From: Zobellella iuensis
Lineage (GTDB): Bacteria > Pseudomonadota > Gammaproteobacteria > Enterobacterales > Aeromonadaceae
Assembly: GCF_016746085.1 (NCBI RefSeq)
Contig: NZ_JAERTZ010000004.1
Span: 1-64,000, forward strand
DNA length: 64,000 nucleotides
Direction of reading: 5' to 3'
The notes beneath the pieces are model-generated. The model saw only the letters and a program-made list of their open reading frames with translations. It made no database searches and was not told where the DNA came from. Positions 14,987 through 23,903 of this stretch are shown here, in pieces. Within the stretch, counting starts at the first letter, position 1. Every line of letters begins with the position of its first letter. The translations under genes were made by a program, and so were the position numbers.

Positions 14987-17353
14987 TTACTCCCGGGTCT
15001 TGAGGGCGGATACCAGATCCAGCCGGTTGATGTCGCGCCGCACCAGGGCGCCGGACAACACCGCCGCCGCCAGCACCGCCAGGGCCGCCACGCCGTGGCC
15101 GGCGGGCTCGAAGGCCACCGGCACCTGGTACAGATCGGTGCTAAAGCCCGCCGCCACCGCCAGGGAGAAGCCGTAGCCCAGCAGGCTGCCCAGGGGCAGC
15201 GCCAGCAGGATCAGCAGCCCCAGCTCGCCAAGCAGCACAAAGCTCACCTCGGCGCGGGTCAGCCCCAGCACCCGCAGGCTGGCCAGGTCCCGCGCCCGCT
15301 CGGCGAAGGCGATGCGCGCGCTGTTGTAAACGATGCCGAAGGTGATCACGGCGGCGATGGCCGCCATCACATAGCGGGTGGCGCCGGCGCCGCTGTCCAT
15401 CACCCGGCGGAAGGCATCCCGCCGCTCCGTGCGCAGGCTCACCCCCGCCACCACCGGCATCTCCTTCCATTCCCGGTAGAGCCGCTCGCCGGCGGCGGCG
15501 TCGATGCGCAGGTGGGCGCCGGACGCCCGCGGTCCCTCTTTCAGCAACCGGTTGAGCCCGCCGAGTTCGATAAAGGCCGGCGCCCCCAGCAGGGTGTCGG
15601 CCAGCCCCACCACCGGGATCTCCAGCACCGGCCGCCGGCCCTCGCGCACCTCCACCCGGAGCCGGTCGCCCGGGCCTATGGCCAGGGTCTCGGCCAGGGC
15701 GCGGGAGAGGATGACCCCGTCGGCGCGCAGGGGCAGGGGTTGCTGCCGGCGGTCCAGGGCCCGGTACAGGCGCGGCTCGGCCACCAGGGCGGTGAGGGCG
15801 CCGCGATAGCGGTGCCGGCCATGACTGAACAGGGCCGGCACGGTGCGAAAGGGCTCCAGCTCCAGCACCCCCGGCATCCGGGCCAGGGCATAGAGGCCCT
15901 GCTCGCCCAGGGGCTCGACAAAGCTCAGGGTGACGTCGCTCCGCTCGAGCACGCTGAAGTTCAGCTCCAGGCTGCGATCGAAGGCGGTCATCACGCTCAG
16001 CATGGCCACCGACAGCGCCATGCCCGCCGCCATGCCCAGCACCGCCAGGGCGGCGCGGCCGGGCTGACGCCACAGGCCACGCAGTACCATGCGGCTGGGC
16101 TGGTCCAGCCAGCGCTTCAGGCGCGGGCCGAAGCGCAGGCTCCGGCTGAAGTCCGGCGGCACGGGCGGGCGCATGGCCTCGGCGGGCGCCAGCGCAAACA
16201 CCCGCTGCAGCACCAGGGCCGCCCCGGCCACTGCGGCCAGCAGGCTCACCCCCAGGCCGAGCAGCAGGGCGGACGGCGCCACCGCGAACTGCAGGAACGG
16301 AAACTTGTAGTACTGCTGGTAGAAACCGCTCAGGCCGCGCCCGGCCAGCACCCCCAGCAGGGCGCCGGCCAGGGCGCCGGCCAGGGCGATCACCAGCACG
16401 AACTTGAGGTAGTGCAGGCCCACTTCCCCGTCGCCATGGCCGAAGGCCTTGAGCAGGCCTATCTGGTCGCGCTCGGCCTGCACCATGCGCGACAGCACCA
16501 TGTACAGCAGGAAGCCGGCCACCGCCAGGAACACCGGCGGCACCGTGCGGCTGGACACCCTGAGCCCCGCTATCTCCTCGACGATAAAGCGGTTGGACAG
16601 GTGCTCGTCCAGGCCGTAGGCCCCCAGGGCGCCGTAGGGGGCCAGCAGCCGGTCGAGCCGGTCCTGCAGCGCCCGCGGCTCGGCGCCCCGGGCCAGGCCG
16701 ACCAGCACCTCGTTCACCGCCCCCTCCAGATCCAGGGCCGCCGCCAGCGCCGTCTCGTTCATCCAGAGCACCGCAAAGCGGGCATCATCCGGCACCATCT
16801 CGCCCGGTGCCGTGGTGTACAGGAACTCCGGTGCCTGGGCCAGCCCCACTATGGCCAGGGTGCGACGGGCGCCGTTGAGGGTGGCCGCCAGCCGATCCCC
16901 GGGCGCCAGGCCATGGGCCCTGGCGAAGCCTTCCAGCAGCAGCACCTCGTCCCGCCGGTCGGGATCGGGCCGCCGTCCCGCCACCAGGTGCACCTCGTTC
17001 AGCCGAGGCGCTCGCCACGCCGGCAGCGACACCGCCTGGGCCCGCACCGGCACCGCCAGCCCCGGCAGGCTGAGCAGGGCGCCGCCGTTGATGCGCCCCT
17101 CCACCGCCGCCACCCCGGGCAGCCGGGCCACCCGCTCCAGCACGGCCCGGGGCGCCCGCTTCACCGGCGCGAACAGCTCCGCCAGCCGGTAGCGCTGGTA
17201 ATACTCCTGCCGGGTCTGCTCCAGGGAGTTGACCAGGCCGTCCATCATCACCTGCAGCATCACCCCCATGGCGATCACCAGGCCGATGGCCAGGGCCTGG
17301 CCCCGGACCCGCCACAGATCCCGGCCCAGCTTGCGATCGAGCGCTTTCATCAC
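14987..17353 (-). CDS. ABC transporter permease, FtsX/MacB type
   Basis: A 788-residue protein with an N-terminal membrane segment, a long periplasmic domain, and two FtsX-like membrane blocks (about residues 270-390 and 660-770), plus a second periplasmic domain between about 430 and 650. This is the duplicated architecture of LolC/E- or DevC-like permeases that work by mechanotransmission rather than by a channel. It lies between its ATPase (7 bases upstream) and an HlyD adaptor (3 bases downstream). The substrate is unknown; lipids, peptides and macrolides are known for relatives. Confidence 0.87.
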   Translation of the reverse strand: MMKALDRKLGRDLWRVRGQALAIGLVIAMGVMLQVMMDGLVNSLEQTRQEYYQRYRLAELFAPVKRAPRAVLERVARLPGVAAVEGRINGGALLSLPGLAVPVRAQAVSLPAWRAPRLNEVHLVAGRRPDPDRRDEVLLLEGFARAHGLAPGDRLAATLNGARRTLAIVGLAQAPEFLYTTAPGEMVPDDARFAVLWMNETALAAALDLEGAVNEVLVGLARGAEPRALQDRLDRLLAPYGALGAYGLDEHLSNRFIVEEIAGLRVSSRTVPPVFLAVAGFLLYMVLSRMVQAERDQIGLLKAFGHGDGEVGLHYLKFVLVIALAGALAGALLGVLAGRGLSGFYQQYYKFPFLQFAVAPSALLLGLGVSLLAAVAGAALVLQRVFALAPAEAMRPPVPPDFSRSLRFGPRLKRWLDQPSRMVLRGLWRQPGRAALAVLGMAAGMALSVAMLSVMTAFDRSLELNFSVLERSDVTLSFVEPLGEQGLYALARMPGVLELEPFRTVPALFSHGRHRYRGALTALVAEPRLYRALDRRQQPLPLRADGVILSRALAETLAIGPGDRLRVEVREGRRPVLEIPVVGLADTLLGAPAFIELGGLNRLLKEGPRASGAHLRIDAAAGERLYREWKEMPVVAGVSLRTERRDAFRRVMDSGAGATRYVMAAIAAVITFGIVYNSARIAFAERARDLASLRVLGLTRAEVSFVLLGELGLLILLALPLGSLLGYGFSLAVAAGFSTDLYQVPVAFEPAGHGVAALAVLAAAVLSGALVRRDINRLDLVSALKTRE

Positions 17354-17360
17354 GGCATCC

Positions 17361-18086
17361 TCACCATTCGATCTCCTCGGCGCCGCAGGGGTGGGGGTTG
17401 GTCTCCACCGCCCGGATGGCGCCGTCGGCGAAGTGGATCACCCGGTGGGCCATGGCGGCGGTGGCGGCGGCGTGGGTCACGATCAGCACCGTGGTGCCGA
17501 GCTCGCGGTTCACCTGCTGCAACACCCGCAGCACGGCGCGGCCGGTGTGGCTGTCGAGGGCGCCGGTGGGCTCGTCGCAGAACAGCACCGTCGGCCGCTT
17601 GGCGACGGCCCGGGCGATGGCCACCCGCTGCTGCTCGCCGCCGGAGAGCTGGGCGGGAAAGTGATCGGCCCGCGCCGCCAGCCCCACCATGGCCAGGGCC
17701 TCGCCCGCATCCAGCGGCTGCTCGGCGATGTCGGTGACCAGTTCAATGTTTTCCCGGGCGGTCAGGCTGGGCATCAGGTTGTAGAGCTGGAACACAAAGC
17801 CCACATGGCGCCGCCGGTAGCGGGTGAGGCGGGCCTCGTCCATGGCGGTCAGCTCCCGTTCGAAGAACCAGATCCGGCCGCCGCTGGGGGCATCGAGCCC
17901 GCCGAGCAGGTTCAGCAGGGTGGACTTGCCGCTGCCGGAGGGGCCCAGCAACACCACCAGTTCACCCGCGGGCAGCGTCAGCTCCACCCCGCGCAGGGCG
18001 TGCACCGCCGAGGGCCCCCGGCCGTAGACCTTGGTCAGGCCCTGGGTGCGATAAACCGGCGGGCGGGGATCCGTGAGTGACGGCAT
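17361..18086 (-). CDS. ABC transporter ATP-binding protein, LolD/MacB type
   Basis: A 241-residue ATPase. Walker [10 protein letters not shown] near residue 48, the LolD/MacB-type Q-loop [14 protein letters not shown] near 98, signature LSGGEQQR near 148, Walker [10 protein letters not shown] near 168 and switch His in VTHAAA near 205. It energises the FtsX-type permease encoded next. First gene of the minus-strand run; the 199-base gap to the divergent phosphorylase gene should hold the promoters of both. Confidence 0.92.
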   Translation of the reverse strand: MPSLTDPRPPVYRTQGLTKVYGRGPSAVHALRGVELTLPAGELVVLLGPSGSGKSTLLNLLGGLDAPSGGRIWFFERELTAMDEARLTRYRRRHVGFVFQLYNLMPSLTARENIELVTDIAEQPLDAGEALAMVGLAARADHFPAQLSGGEQQRVAIARAVAKRPTVLFCDEPTGALDSHTGRAVLRVLQQVNRELGTTVLIVTHAAATAAMAHRVIHFADGAIRAVETNPHPCGAEEIEW

Positions 18087-18285
18087 GTTGCGGCTCTCGC
18101 GTAAAAAGCTCCATTGAACAAGAGCCTAAGCGCTGTTGCTCCCCTTCGCCATGATCCGGCCGGGCAGCGGGCCCGGAAAACCGGCCCCCGCCGCGGCCCC
18201 CGGGCACAACCTGCGGGGCCGCGCTAGGCTTGTAGGTAGTCATCACCCCTGCCCGCCCCGGGCAGCCCAGCAGCAGGTGCTTGCC

Positions 18286-19794
18286 ATGACCGAACCCCAT
18301 GCCCTGATCGCCGTCGAAATGGGGATAGACACCCACCAGGAGCCGGTGGTGTTCCTGCGGGCCGACAGCGAGGTGTGCCGCGCCGAAGGTTTCAATGCCA
18401 ACACCCGTATCCAGATCAGCCTGGGCGAGCGGGCCATCATCGCCACCCTCAACGTGGTCACCGAGGCGGTGATCCCCCCCGGGCAGGTGGGCTTTTCGCG
18501 TATCGCCTGGCAGCGCCTGGGGCTTACGGGCGGCGAGTCGGTCACCCTGAGCCATGCCCCGGTGCTGCATTCCATGAGCGCGGTGCGCAAGAAGATTTAC
18601 GGCAACCAACTGTCGCCAAAGGAAATTTCAGACATCATCCAGGACATCAGTGCCCACCGTTATTCCGACATGCAAATCGCCAGCTTCGTCACCGCCTGCG
18701 TCGACCGGCTCAACAGCGACGAGGTGATCGCCCTGACCCAGGCCATGGTGGCCAGCGGCAAGCGCCTGAGCTGGCCCGCCAAGCTGCAACTGGTGGACAA
18801 ACACTGCATCGGCGGCGTGCCCGGCAACCGCACCACCCCCATAGTGGTGGCCATCGCCAGCGCGGCCGGGCTGGTGATGCCCAAGACCTCGTCCCGCGCC
18901 ATCACCTCCCCCTCCGGCACCGCCGACACCATGGAGGTACTCACCAATGTGCGCCTCAGCCTGGCCCAGATCCAGGCCACGGTACGCGAGGTGAATGCCT
19001 GCCTGGCCTGGGGCGGCGCCGTCAACCTGAGCCCGGCGGACGATATGCTGATCCGTATCGAGCATGTGCTGGACATCGACGGTGTGGGCCAGATGGTGGC
19101 CTCGGTGCTGTCCAAGAAGCTGGCCGCCGGCTCCACCCATGCCCTTATCGACATTCCGGTGGGCCCTACCGCCAAGGTGCGCAGCCAGCACCAGGCCCGG
19201 CAGATGGCCAGCCTGTTCGATACCGTGGGCAAGGCGCTGGGACTCAAGGTGCGCTGCCTGATCACCCGGGGGGAGGAAGCCATCGGCTACGGCATAGGCC
19301 CGGCCCAGGAGGCCCAGGACGTGCTCGCCGTGCTCAACAACGCGCCGGAAGCGCCCGCCGACCTGCGCGAGCGATCCTTGTTCCTCGCTGCTCACCTGCT
19401 GAACATGGCCGGCCAGGCGGATCTGGCCACCACCGTCGGCCAGGCCCGGGAAATCCTGGATTCCGGCCAGGCCTGGGCCCAGTTCCAACGCATCTGCACC
19501 GCCCAGGGCGGGCTCAAGGCCATTCCCCAGGCGGCCTGCCGGCTGGAGCTGGGCGCCGGCCACAGCGGCACCCTGCTGGCCATGGACAACCGCCGCCTGG
19601 CCCGGCTGGCCAAGCTGGCCGGGGCACCCATTTCACCCGCCGCCGGCCTGCGCCTGCACGCCAAGCTGGGCCAGGCCCTGGCCCGGGGCCAGCCGCTGTT
19701 CACCCTCTACGCCGACAGCCAGGGCGAGCTGGACTACGCGGCCGATTACTACGCCAACAACCATGATCTCTTTATGATTGGGGAGGCGCCATGA
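18286..19794 (+). CDS. AMP phosphorylase / thymidine phosphorylase-family enzyme
   Basis: A 502-residue protein. Residues 1-90 are the extra N-terminal domain seen in archaeal AMP phosphorylases and absent from DeoA. The phosphorylase core follows, with KHCIGGVPG at 172-180 (family KHSIGG) and KTSSRAITSPSGTADTME at 200-217. Known: archaeal AMP phosphorylase makes ribose 1,5-bisphosphate from AMP and phosphate. The frame is open from 18136, but ATG 18286 matches the family N terminus. The stop overlaps the next start by ATGA, so a PRPP-synthetase homologue is translationally coupled. Whether the substrate is AMP, thymidine or another nucleoside phosphate is not shown by sequence alone. Confidence 0.82.
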   Translation: MTEPHALIAVEMGIDTHQEPVVFLRADSEVCRAEGFNANTRIQISLGERAIIATLNVVTEAVIPPGQVGFSRIAWQRLGLTGGESVTLSHAPVLHSMSAVRKKIYGNQLSPKEISDIIQDISAHRYSDMQIASFVTACVDRLNSDEVIALTQAMVASGKRLSWPAKLQLVDKHCIGGVPGNRTTPIVVAIASAAGLVMPKTSSRAITSPSGTADTMEVLTNVRLSLAQIQATVREVNACLAWGGAVNLSPADDMLIRIEHVLDIDGVGQMVASVLSKKLAAGSTHALIDIPVGPTAKVRSQHQARQMASLFDTVGKALGLKVRCLITRGEEAIGYGIGPAQEAQDVLAVLNNAPEAPADLRERSLFLAAHLLNMAGQADLATTVGQAREILDSGQAWAQFQRICTAQGGLKAIPQAACRLELGAGHSGTLLAMDNRRLARLAKLAGAPISPAAGLRLHAKLGQALARGQPLFTLYADSQGELDYAADYYANNHDLFMIGEAP

Positions 19795-20681
19795 CCCCGC
19801 TGCTGTTCTCCCTGGAGGAGCCCCATCCGCTGTCCGCGCCCCTGTGCCAGGGCCTGGGCGCCGAGCCGGGCCAACTGGAGCGGCGCCGTTTCCCGGACGG
19901 CGAAAGCTACCTGCGCCTGCTGAGCGAGGTGGCCGGCCGGCCCTGCCTGGTGCTGGCGGAGCTGTCCCACCCGGACGACAAGTTCCTGCCCCTGTGCTTT
20001 CTGTGCGACACCCTGCGGGAGCTGGGTGCTACCCGGGTCGGCCTGCTGGCCCCCTACCTGTGCTACCTGCGCCAGGACGCCCGCTTCCGCCCCGGCGAGG
20101 CGCTCAGCTCCCACAGCTTCGCCCGCCTGCTCTCCCCCCGCATCGACTGGCTGGTCACCGTGGATCCGCACCTGCACCGTATCCACCGGCTGGACGAGAT
20201 CTATTCGGTGCCAAGCGTGGTGGTGCACGCGACGCCGCTGCTGGCGGACTGGCTGCGCGGCTGGCAAGAGCCGGTGCTGCTGGTGGGCCCGGATGCGGAA
20301 AGCGAGCAATGGGTGGCGGCGCTGGCCGGAGCCAGCGGCCGGCCCCATGTGGTGGGCGACAAGGTGCGCAGGGGCGACCGGGAGGTGGCCGTGAGCCTGC
20401 CGGATCTGAGCGCTTACCGGGGCCATACCGCCCTGATCCTGGACGACGTTATCGCCAGCGGCCGGACGGTGCTGAGCTGTCTGCGGGCCCTGCGCGCCCA
20501 GGGCATGGGGCCGGTGGACTGCGCCGCCGTGCACGGTCTCTTTGCCGACGACATAGAGGGGGAGCTGGACCGGGCCGGGCTGCGCCGGCTGCTCACCGGC
20601 AACGGCATCCCCCATCCCAGCAATGCCATCGACCTCTCCCCGGCGCTGCTGCCCGCCATCCGCCGCTGGCTGGCGGGCTAA
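19791..20681 (+). CDS. Ribose-phosphate pyrophosphokinase-like protein
   Basis: A 296-residue PRPP-synthetase homologue. FPDGESYLRL at 34-43, the catalytic loop region PYLCYLRQDARFRPGE at 88-103, the ribose-phosphate strand VTVDPHLHRI at 122-131, and the PRPP-binding loop LILDDVIASGRTVL near 213-226 are all recognisable. It is shorter and more divergent than the housekeeping Prs (about 315 residues), which must be elsewhere. Coupled to the phosphorylase gene by a 4-base overlap, suggesting a nucleotide-ribose salvage step that joins phosphorylase product and PRPP. The exact reaction is inferred. Confidence 0.82.
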   Translation: MTPLLFSLEEPHPLSAPLCQGLGAEPGQLERRRFPDGESYLRLLSEVAGRPCLVLAELSHPDDKFLPLCFLCDTLRELGATRVGLLAPYLCYLRQDARFRPGEALSSHSFARLLSPRIDWLVTVDPHLHRIHRLDEIYSVPSVVVHATPLLADWLRGWQEPVLLVGPDAESEQWVAALAGASGRPHVVGDKVRRGDREVAVSLPDLSAYRGHTALILDDVIASGRTVLSCLRALRAQGMGPVDCAAVHGLFADDIEGELDRAGLRRLLTGNGIPHPSNAIDLSPALLPAIRRWLAG

Positions 20682-20691
20682 AACGCCCCTC

Positions 20692-21462
20692 TCAGACTTG
20701 CCGCCGCAGTAGTCCTGGCGCCTGGCCGTAACGGCGGCGAAAGGCGTGGGTCAGGGCACTCTGGCTGGAAAAGCCGACCCGCTCGGCGATGTCCACCAAC
20801 GGCATCGCGGTTTCCAACAGCAGTTGCCGGGCCCGTTGCAGCCGCGCCTCCTGCAGATACTGCCCCGGGGTCATTCCGGTCGCCTGGCGGAACAGCACGT
20901 AGAAATGGCCGGGGCTGACGTGGGCCAGGGCCGCCAGCCGGGAGATGGGCATGGGCTCGTGCAGATAGAGTTGAATGAAGTGTTCAATGGTCGCCAGGTC
21001 CAGCTTGCCGCGCGGCAGCTTGATGCCGTTTCCGGGAAAGATCTGCCGGTACAGGGTGGCCAGAAAGCCGGTGACCACTCCTTCGGCCGCCTCGGGAAAC
21101 AGCTCCCAGGTCGTGGCCTCCCGCTGCATGTAGGCCAGCAGCAGGCGCATGCTGCCATCCGCCTCGAAATAGCGCGGCAGTTCGAACAACCGCCCCAGGT
21201 CATCGCCGACGAGCCCGAGGGGCATGTCCATCACCACATGGACGTTGTCCCCGATCCCCTCATAAAAATGCACCTCGTTGCTGGGCACCAGACAGCCGTG
21301 CAACACATCGACACGCCCGCCCCGTCCGCCGACTTCGAACTCGGCCTGACCGTTCAGGGCGATCACCAGCTGGTGATGATCGTGATCATGGTGCAAGCAG
21401 CTGTTCGGCAGAGGAAAAGTACGAATCTTTGTATCCATCACAACTTCCGTGCACTTCGGCAC
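20692..21462 (-). CDS. AraC-family transcriptional regulator
   Basis: A 256-residue regulator: an N-terminal cupin-like sensor (HHDHDHHQLVIALNGQAEFEV near residue 24, consistent with a metal or small-ligand pocket) and a C-terminal double helix-turn-helix (about 160-256; ISRLAALAHVSPGHFYVLFRQATGMTP, then LVDIAERVGFSSQSALTHAFRRRYG). ATG 21462 or ATG 21438 can serve as start; the latter gives MDTKIRT. Divergent from proC and the TRAP operon across a 430-base gap that contains tandem 9-base repeats 21 bp apart, a layout typical of AraC-type binding. It probably activates that operon. Confidence 0.88.
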   Translation of the reverse strand: MPKCTEVVMDTKIRTFPLPNSCLHHDHDHHQLVIALNGQAEFEVGGRGGRVDVLHGCLVPSNEVHFYEGIGDNVHVVMDMPLGLVGDDLGRLFELPRYFEADGSMRLLLAYMQREATTWELFPEAAEGVVTGFLATLYRQIFPGNGIKLPRGKLDLATIEHFIQLYLHEPMPISRLAALAHVSPGHFYVLFRQATGMTPGQYLQEARLQRARQLLLETAMPLVDIAERVGFSSQSALTHAFRRRYGQAPGLLRRQV

Positions 21463-21519
21463 ATGTTCAATACATTAGGCGTCCGTTAGCCGCCCGGAGA
21501 CCATGTTTAAAAATGAGAA

Positions 21520-21533
21520 TCACTTATAAGTGA
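21520..21533. promoter_or_regulatory. Perfect palindrome TCACTTATAAGTGA
   Basis: A 14-base perfect dyad 58 bases upstream of the AraC-type gene start. Likely an operator or part of that gene's promoter region; the binding protein is unknown. Confidence 0.4.
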
Positions 21534-21582
21534 TCGCTCAACAACGATCAAGCTACATACCGACAACCAGCAGGTGATGAAG

Positions 21583-21612
21583 CTGGAACAAAAAATCCCA
21601 ATTCTGGAACAA
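21583..21612. promoter_or_regulatory. Tandem CTGGAACAA direct repeats, 21 bp apart
   Basis: CTGGAACAA at 21583-21591 and again at 21604-21612. A 21-base offset is two helical turns, the spacing of half-sites bound by AraC-family dimers. Probable binding site of the adjacent AraC-type regulator. Confidence 0.5.
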
Positions 21613-21667
21613 GACGTCGCCCCCCTTTTCTCATCAGAATCAGGGCAGGTCGGGACATTGCTCCGAC

Positions 21668-21682
21668 CATGACAGTGTCATG
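21668..21682. promoter_or_regulatory. Palindrome with arms CATGACA and TGTCATG
   Basis: A perfect 15-base dyad with one central base, 210 bases before the proC start. Possible operator; no known consensus matched. Confidence 0.35.
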
Positions 21683-21891
21683 TGCCAGGGGGCTGGCACC
21701 TGCCGCCCGGCAAGAGAAACGGACATCTCAGGAAACAAAATGCACACCCTAGGACACCAGACCACCAATGCTGCCGGTTGCACCCCGCTCTCCGGCCCAA
21801 GGACCCTAACCTGCGACGGCACTCCGCCGCCCGCTCCCCGAATCGCCTCTTCATCGGGCCGGTTCGGACCCATCGCAAGGAACCGCCTGCC

Positions 21892-22716
21892 ATGAGTCAA
21901 AAACTCACCTTTATCGGCGCCGGCAACATGGCCAGCGCCATCTTCGGCGGCCTGCTCCGCCAGGGCTATGCCGCCACCGATATCACCGCCACCTCGCCGG
22001 AAGCAGAAGCCCTGCGCCGGATCCGGGAACGCTATGGCATCAACACCCAGAACGACAATGTCGCCGCCGTAGCCCAGGCGGACGTGGTGGTGCTGGCTAT
22101 CAAGCCCCAGGTAGTCCGCGATGTCTGCCTGCCCCTGTGCGACGCCATCCGGCAACGCAGCCGCCCCCCGCTGATCATCTCCATCGTCGCCGGTATCGAG
22201 GCAGAAACCATCAGTCACTGGCTCGGCGGTGGCCTGCCCGTGGTGCGCTGCATGCCCAACACCCCGGCCCTGGTCGGCACCGGGGCCAGCGGCCTCTTTG
22301 CCAACGCGCACTGTTCCACTGAGCAGCGGGAGCTGGCCGGCCAGCTGCTCGGCGCCGTCGGCCTGGTGGAGTGGGTCGACAACGAGCCGCTGATCGATGC
22401 AGTCACCGCCGTATCCGGCAGCGGCCCCGCCTATTTCTTTATGTTCTTCAGTGCCATGGAAGATGCCGGCGTGGCCCTTGGCCTGCCCCGGGCGATAGCC
22501 CGCCGCCTGGCGCTGCAGACCGGCCTGGGCGCCGCGCGCATGGCACTGGCCGGTGACAAATCCCCCGCCCAGCTGATGCGCGACGTCATGTCGCCCCAGG
22601 GCACCACAGAGCGCGCCATCACCACCTTTGAATACCACGAACTAAACGAGATCGTCCACGCGGCCATGGAAGCATGCGCACTGCGTGCACGTGAGATGCG
22701 ATCCGACTTTGTCTGA
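21892..22716 (+). CDS. proC: Pyrroline-5-carboxylate reductase
   Basis: A 274-residue NAD(P)H-dependent reductase (pyrroline-5-carboxylate to L-proline). The Rossmann motif FIGAGNMASAIFGGL starts at residue 6. VVRCMPNTPALVG near 117 and the signature block SGSGPAYFF...AMEDAGVALGLPR near 173, then TTFEYHELNEIV near 245, are the ProC hallmarks. The frame is open from 21682, but ATG 21892 gives the family N terminus (MSQKLTFIG) with AAGG 10 bases upstream. It is 57 bases before a TRAP transporter gene and likely cotranscribed, so it may serve a catabolic or derivative imino acid rather than only biosynthesis. Confidence 0.93.
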   Translation: MSQKLTFIGAGNMASAIFGGLLRQGYAATDITATSPEAEALRRIRERYGINTQNDNVAAVAQADVVVLAIKPQVVRDVCLPLCDAIRQRSRPPLIISIVAGIEAETISHWLGGGLPVVRCMPNTPALVGTGASGLFANAHCSTEQRELAGQLLGAVGLVEWVDNEPLIDAVTAVSGSGPAYFFMFFSAMEDAGVALGLPRAIARRLALQTGLGAARMALAGDKSPAQLMRDVMSPQGTTERAITTFEYHELNEIVHAAMEACALRAREMRSDFV

Positions 22717-22773
22717 GCCGGCACCGCCGGCATCTTCGAGCAAGTAAACACTCACCTGATAGGGAAAATCACT

Positions 22774-23826
22774 ATGAAAAAATTAAGCAAAATTGCCGCC
22801 GTCGCCGCCCTGGTGGCCGGTGTCACCGTGACCGCCCAGGCCGCGGAGAAGAACTGGCGCATGGCCACCCCCTGGAGCGGTGGCCCCTGGCTGGAGCGTG
22901 ACGCCCAGTTTTTCGCCGACCACGTCGGCCAGCTGAGCGCCGGCAATATTCTCGTCAAACCCTTCCCGGGCGGCACCCTGGGCGGCGCCCTCAAGGTCAC
23001 CGACACCGTCAAGTCCGGCGTGGCCCAGATCAGCCATAACTACATCAACTACGATTACGGCATGGATCCCACCACCGCCTTGCTGGCCGGCCATTCCAGC
23101 GGCCTGACTCCGGAGGAATTCATGCTGTGGATGTACCAGGGCGGCGGCATCGAGCTGTATGAGCAGTACCGCATGGAGAAATTCGACGTGGTCGCCTTCC
23201 CCTGCTCCATCCTGGGGACCGAGATCTTCCTGCATTCCAACAAGCCGGTACGCACCCTGGAGGACTTCCAGGGCCTGAGGCTGCGCACCTCCGGCGCCTG
23301 GGCCGAGATCGCCTCCCGCCTGGGCGCCTCCACCGTAGTGATGGCCGGGGCCGACATCTATACCGCTCTGGAGCGGGGCGCCATCGACGCCGCCGAATGG
23401 GGCAGCCCCGAGATGAACAAGCCCACCGGCTTCCAGAACGTGGCCAAGTACGTGATCCTGCCCGGGGTGCACCAGTCCGGCGGGGTGCTCGAGTGCCAGA
23501 TCAACAAGAAGGCCTGGAACGGGCTGAACGAGCAGGAGCAGAACCTGTTGCGCCAGGCGGCCAAGCTGTCGGTGTTCGACTCCTGGCTGGCGGCGTCCTA
23601 CGCGGATCTGAAGGCCTACGAGGAACTGGCCAACGGCCCCAATGAAATCGTGCAGCTTGACCCCTCCTTTATCGAAGCCATCTTCGAAGAAACCCGGAAG
23701 TGGGAAGACGAATACGCGGCCAAGAACGACTGGTTCAGGCAGGTACTCGACTCCCAGCGCGGCTTCAAGGAGCAGATGAAATCCTGGCCCCAGTACCGCA
23801 TGCAGATTGGCATGGCGGGACAATAA
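22774..23826 (+). CDS. dctP: TRAP transporter substrate-binding protein, DctP family
   Basis: A 350-residue periplasmic protein with a signal peptide (residues 1-23, cleavage after AQA). The mature protein begins EKNWRMATPWSGG. GLRLRTSGAWAEIASRLGAS near 164-183 contains the Arg that binds the substrate carboxylate in DctP proteins, and the following Y-x-A-L-x-x-G-x-I-D-A-A-E-W segment (near 194-208) resembles the TakP alpha-keto-acid subgroup, which uses Trp and Glu. So the ligand is probably an organic or keto acid, or an amino-acid derivative. First of three TRAP genes after proC. Confidence 0.9.
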   Translation: MKKLSKIAAVAALVAGVTVTAQAAEKNWRMATPWSGGPWLERDAQFFADHVGQLSAGNILVKPFPGGTLGGALKVTDTVKSGVAQISHNYINYDYGMDPTTALLAGHSSGLTPEEFMLWMYQGGGIELYEQYRMEKFDVVAFPCSILGTEIFLHSNKPVRTLEDFQGLRLRTSGAWAEIASRLGASTVVMAGADIYTALERGAIDAAEWGSPEMNKPTGFQNVAKYVILPGVHQSGGVLECQINKKAWNGLNEQEQNLLRQAAKLSVFDSWLAASYADLKAYEELANGPNEIVQLDPSFIEAIFEETRKWEDEYAAKNDWFRQVLDSQRGFKEQMKSWPQYRMQIGMAGQ

Positions 23827-23832
23827 CCGCCC

Positions 23833-23875
23833 CACTGACCAAGGAGCGGCCGCCGTTCGGGCGCCGCTCTGCTGT
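23833..23875 (+). promoter_or_regulatory. Intercistronic hairpin between dctP and dctQ
   Basis: Arms GGAGCGGC and GCCGCTCT around a GC-rich loop in the 77-base gap. Such a stem without a T-tract after a binding-protein gene often stabilises the upstream message and lowers permease expression. Inferred from position. Confidence 0.4.
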
Positions 23876-23903
23876 CGATGGACCCTAATCCCCAGGAAAA
23901 ACA

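Larger units (their letters stand above)
21463..21891. other. Divergent regulatory region between araC-type gene and proC
   Basis: No gene is supported. It is less GC-rich than its surroundings and holds a 14-base palindrome (21520-21533), tandem CTGGAACAA repeats (21583, 21604) and a second palindrome (21668-21682), listed separately. Confidence 0.6.

Noticed and set aside
14549-17737. Very long + strand open frame of 1062 codons
   Set aside because: It covers the HlyD and permease genes in antisense and has shadow composition (His, Gln, Gly, Arg).
18136-18285. N-terminal extension of the phosphorylase
   Set aside because: The extra 50 residues are Pro/Ala/Arg-rich, lie in the divergent promoter gap and are absent from the family; ATG 18286 is used.
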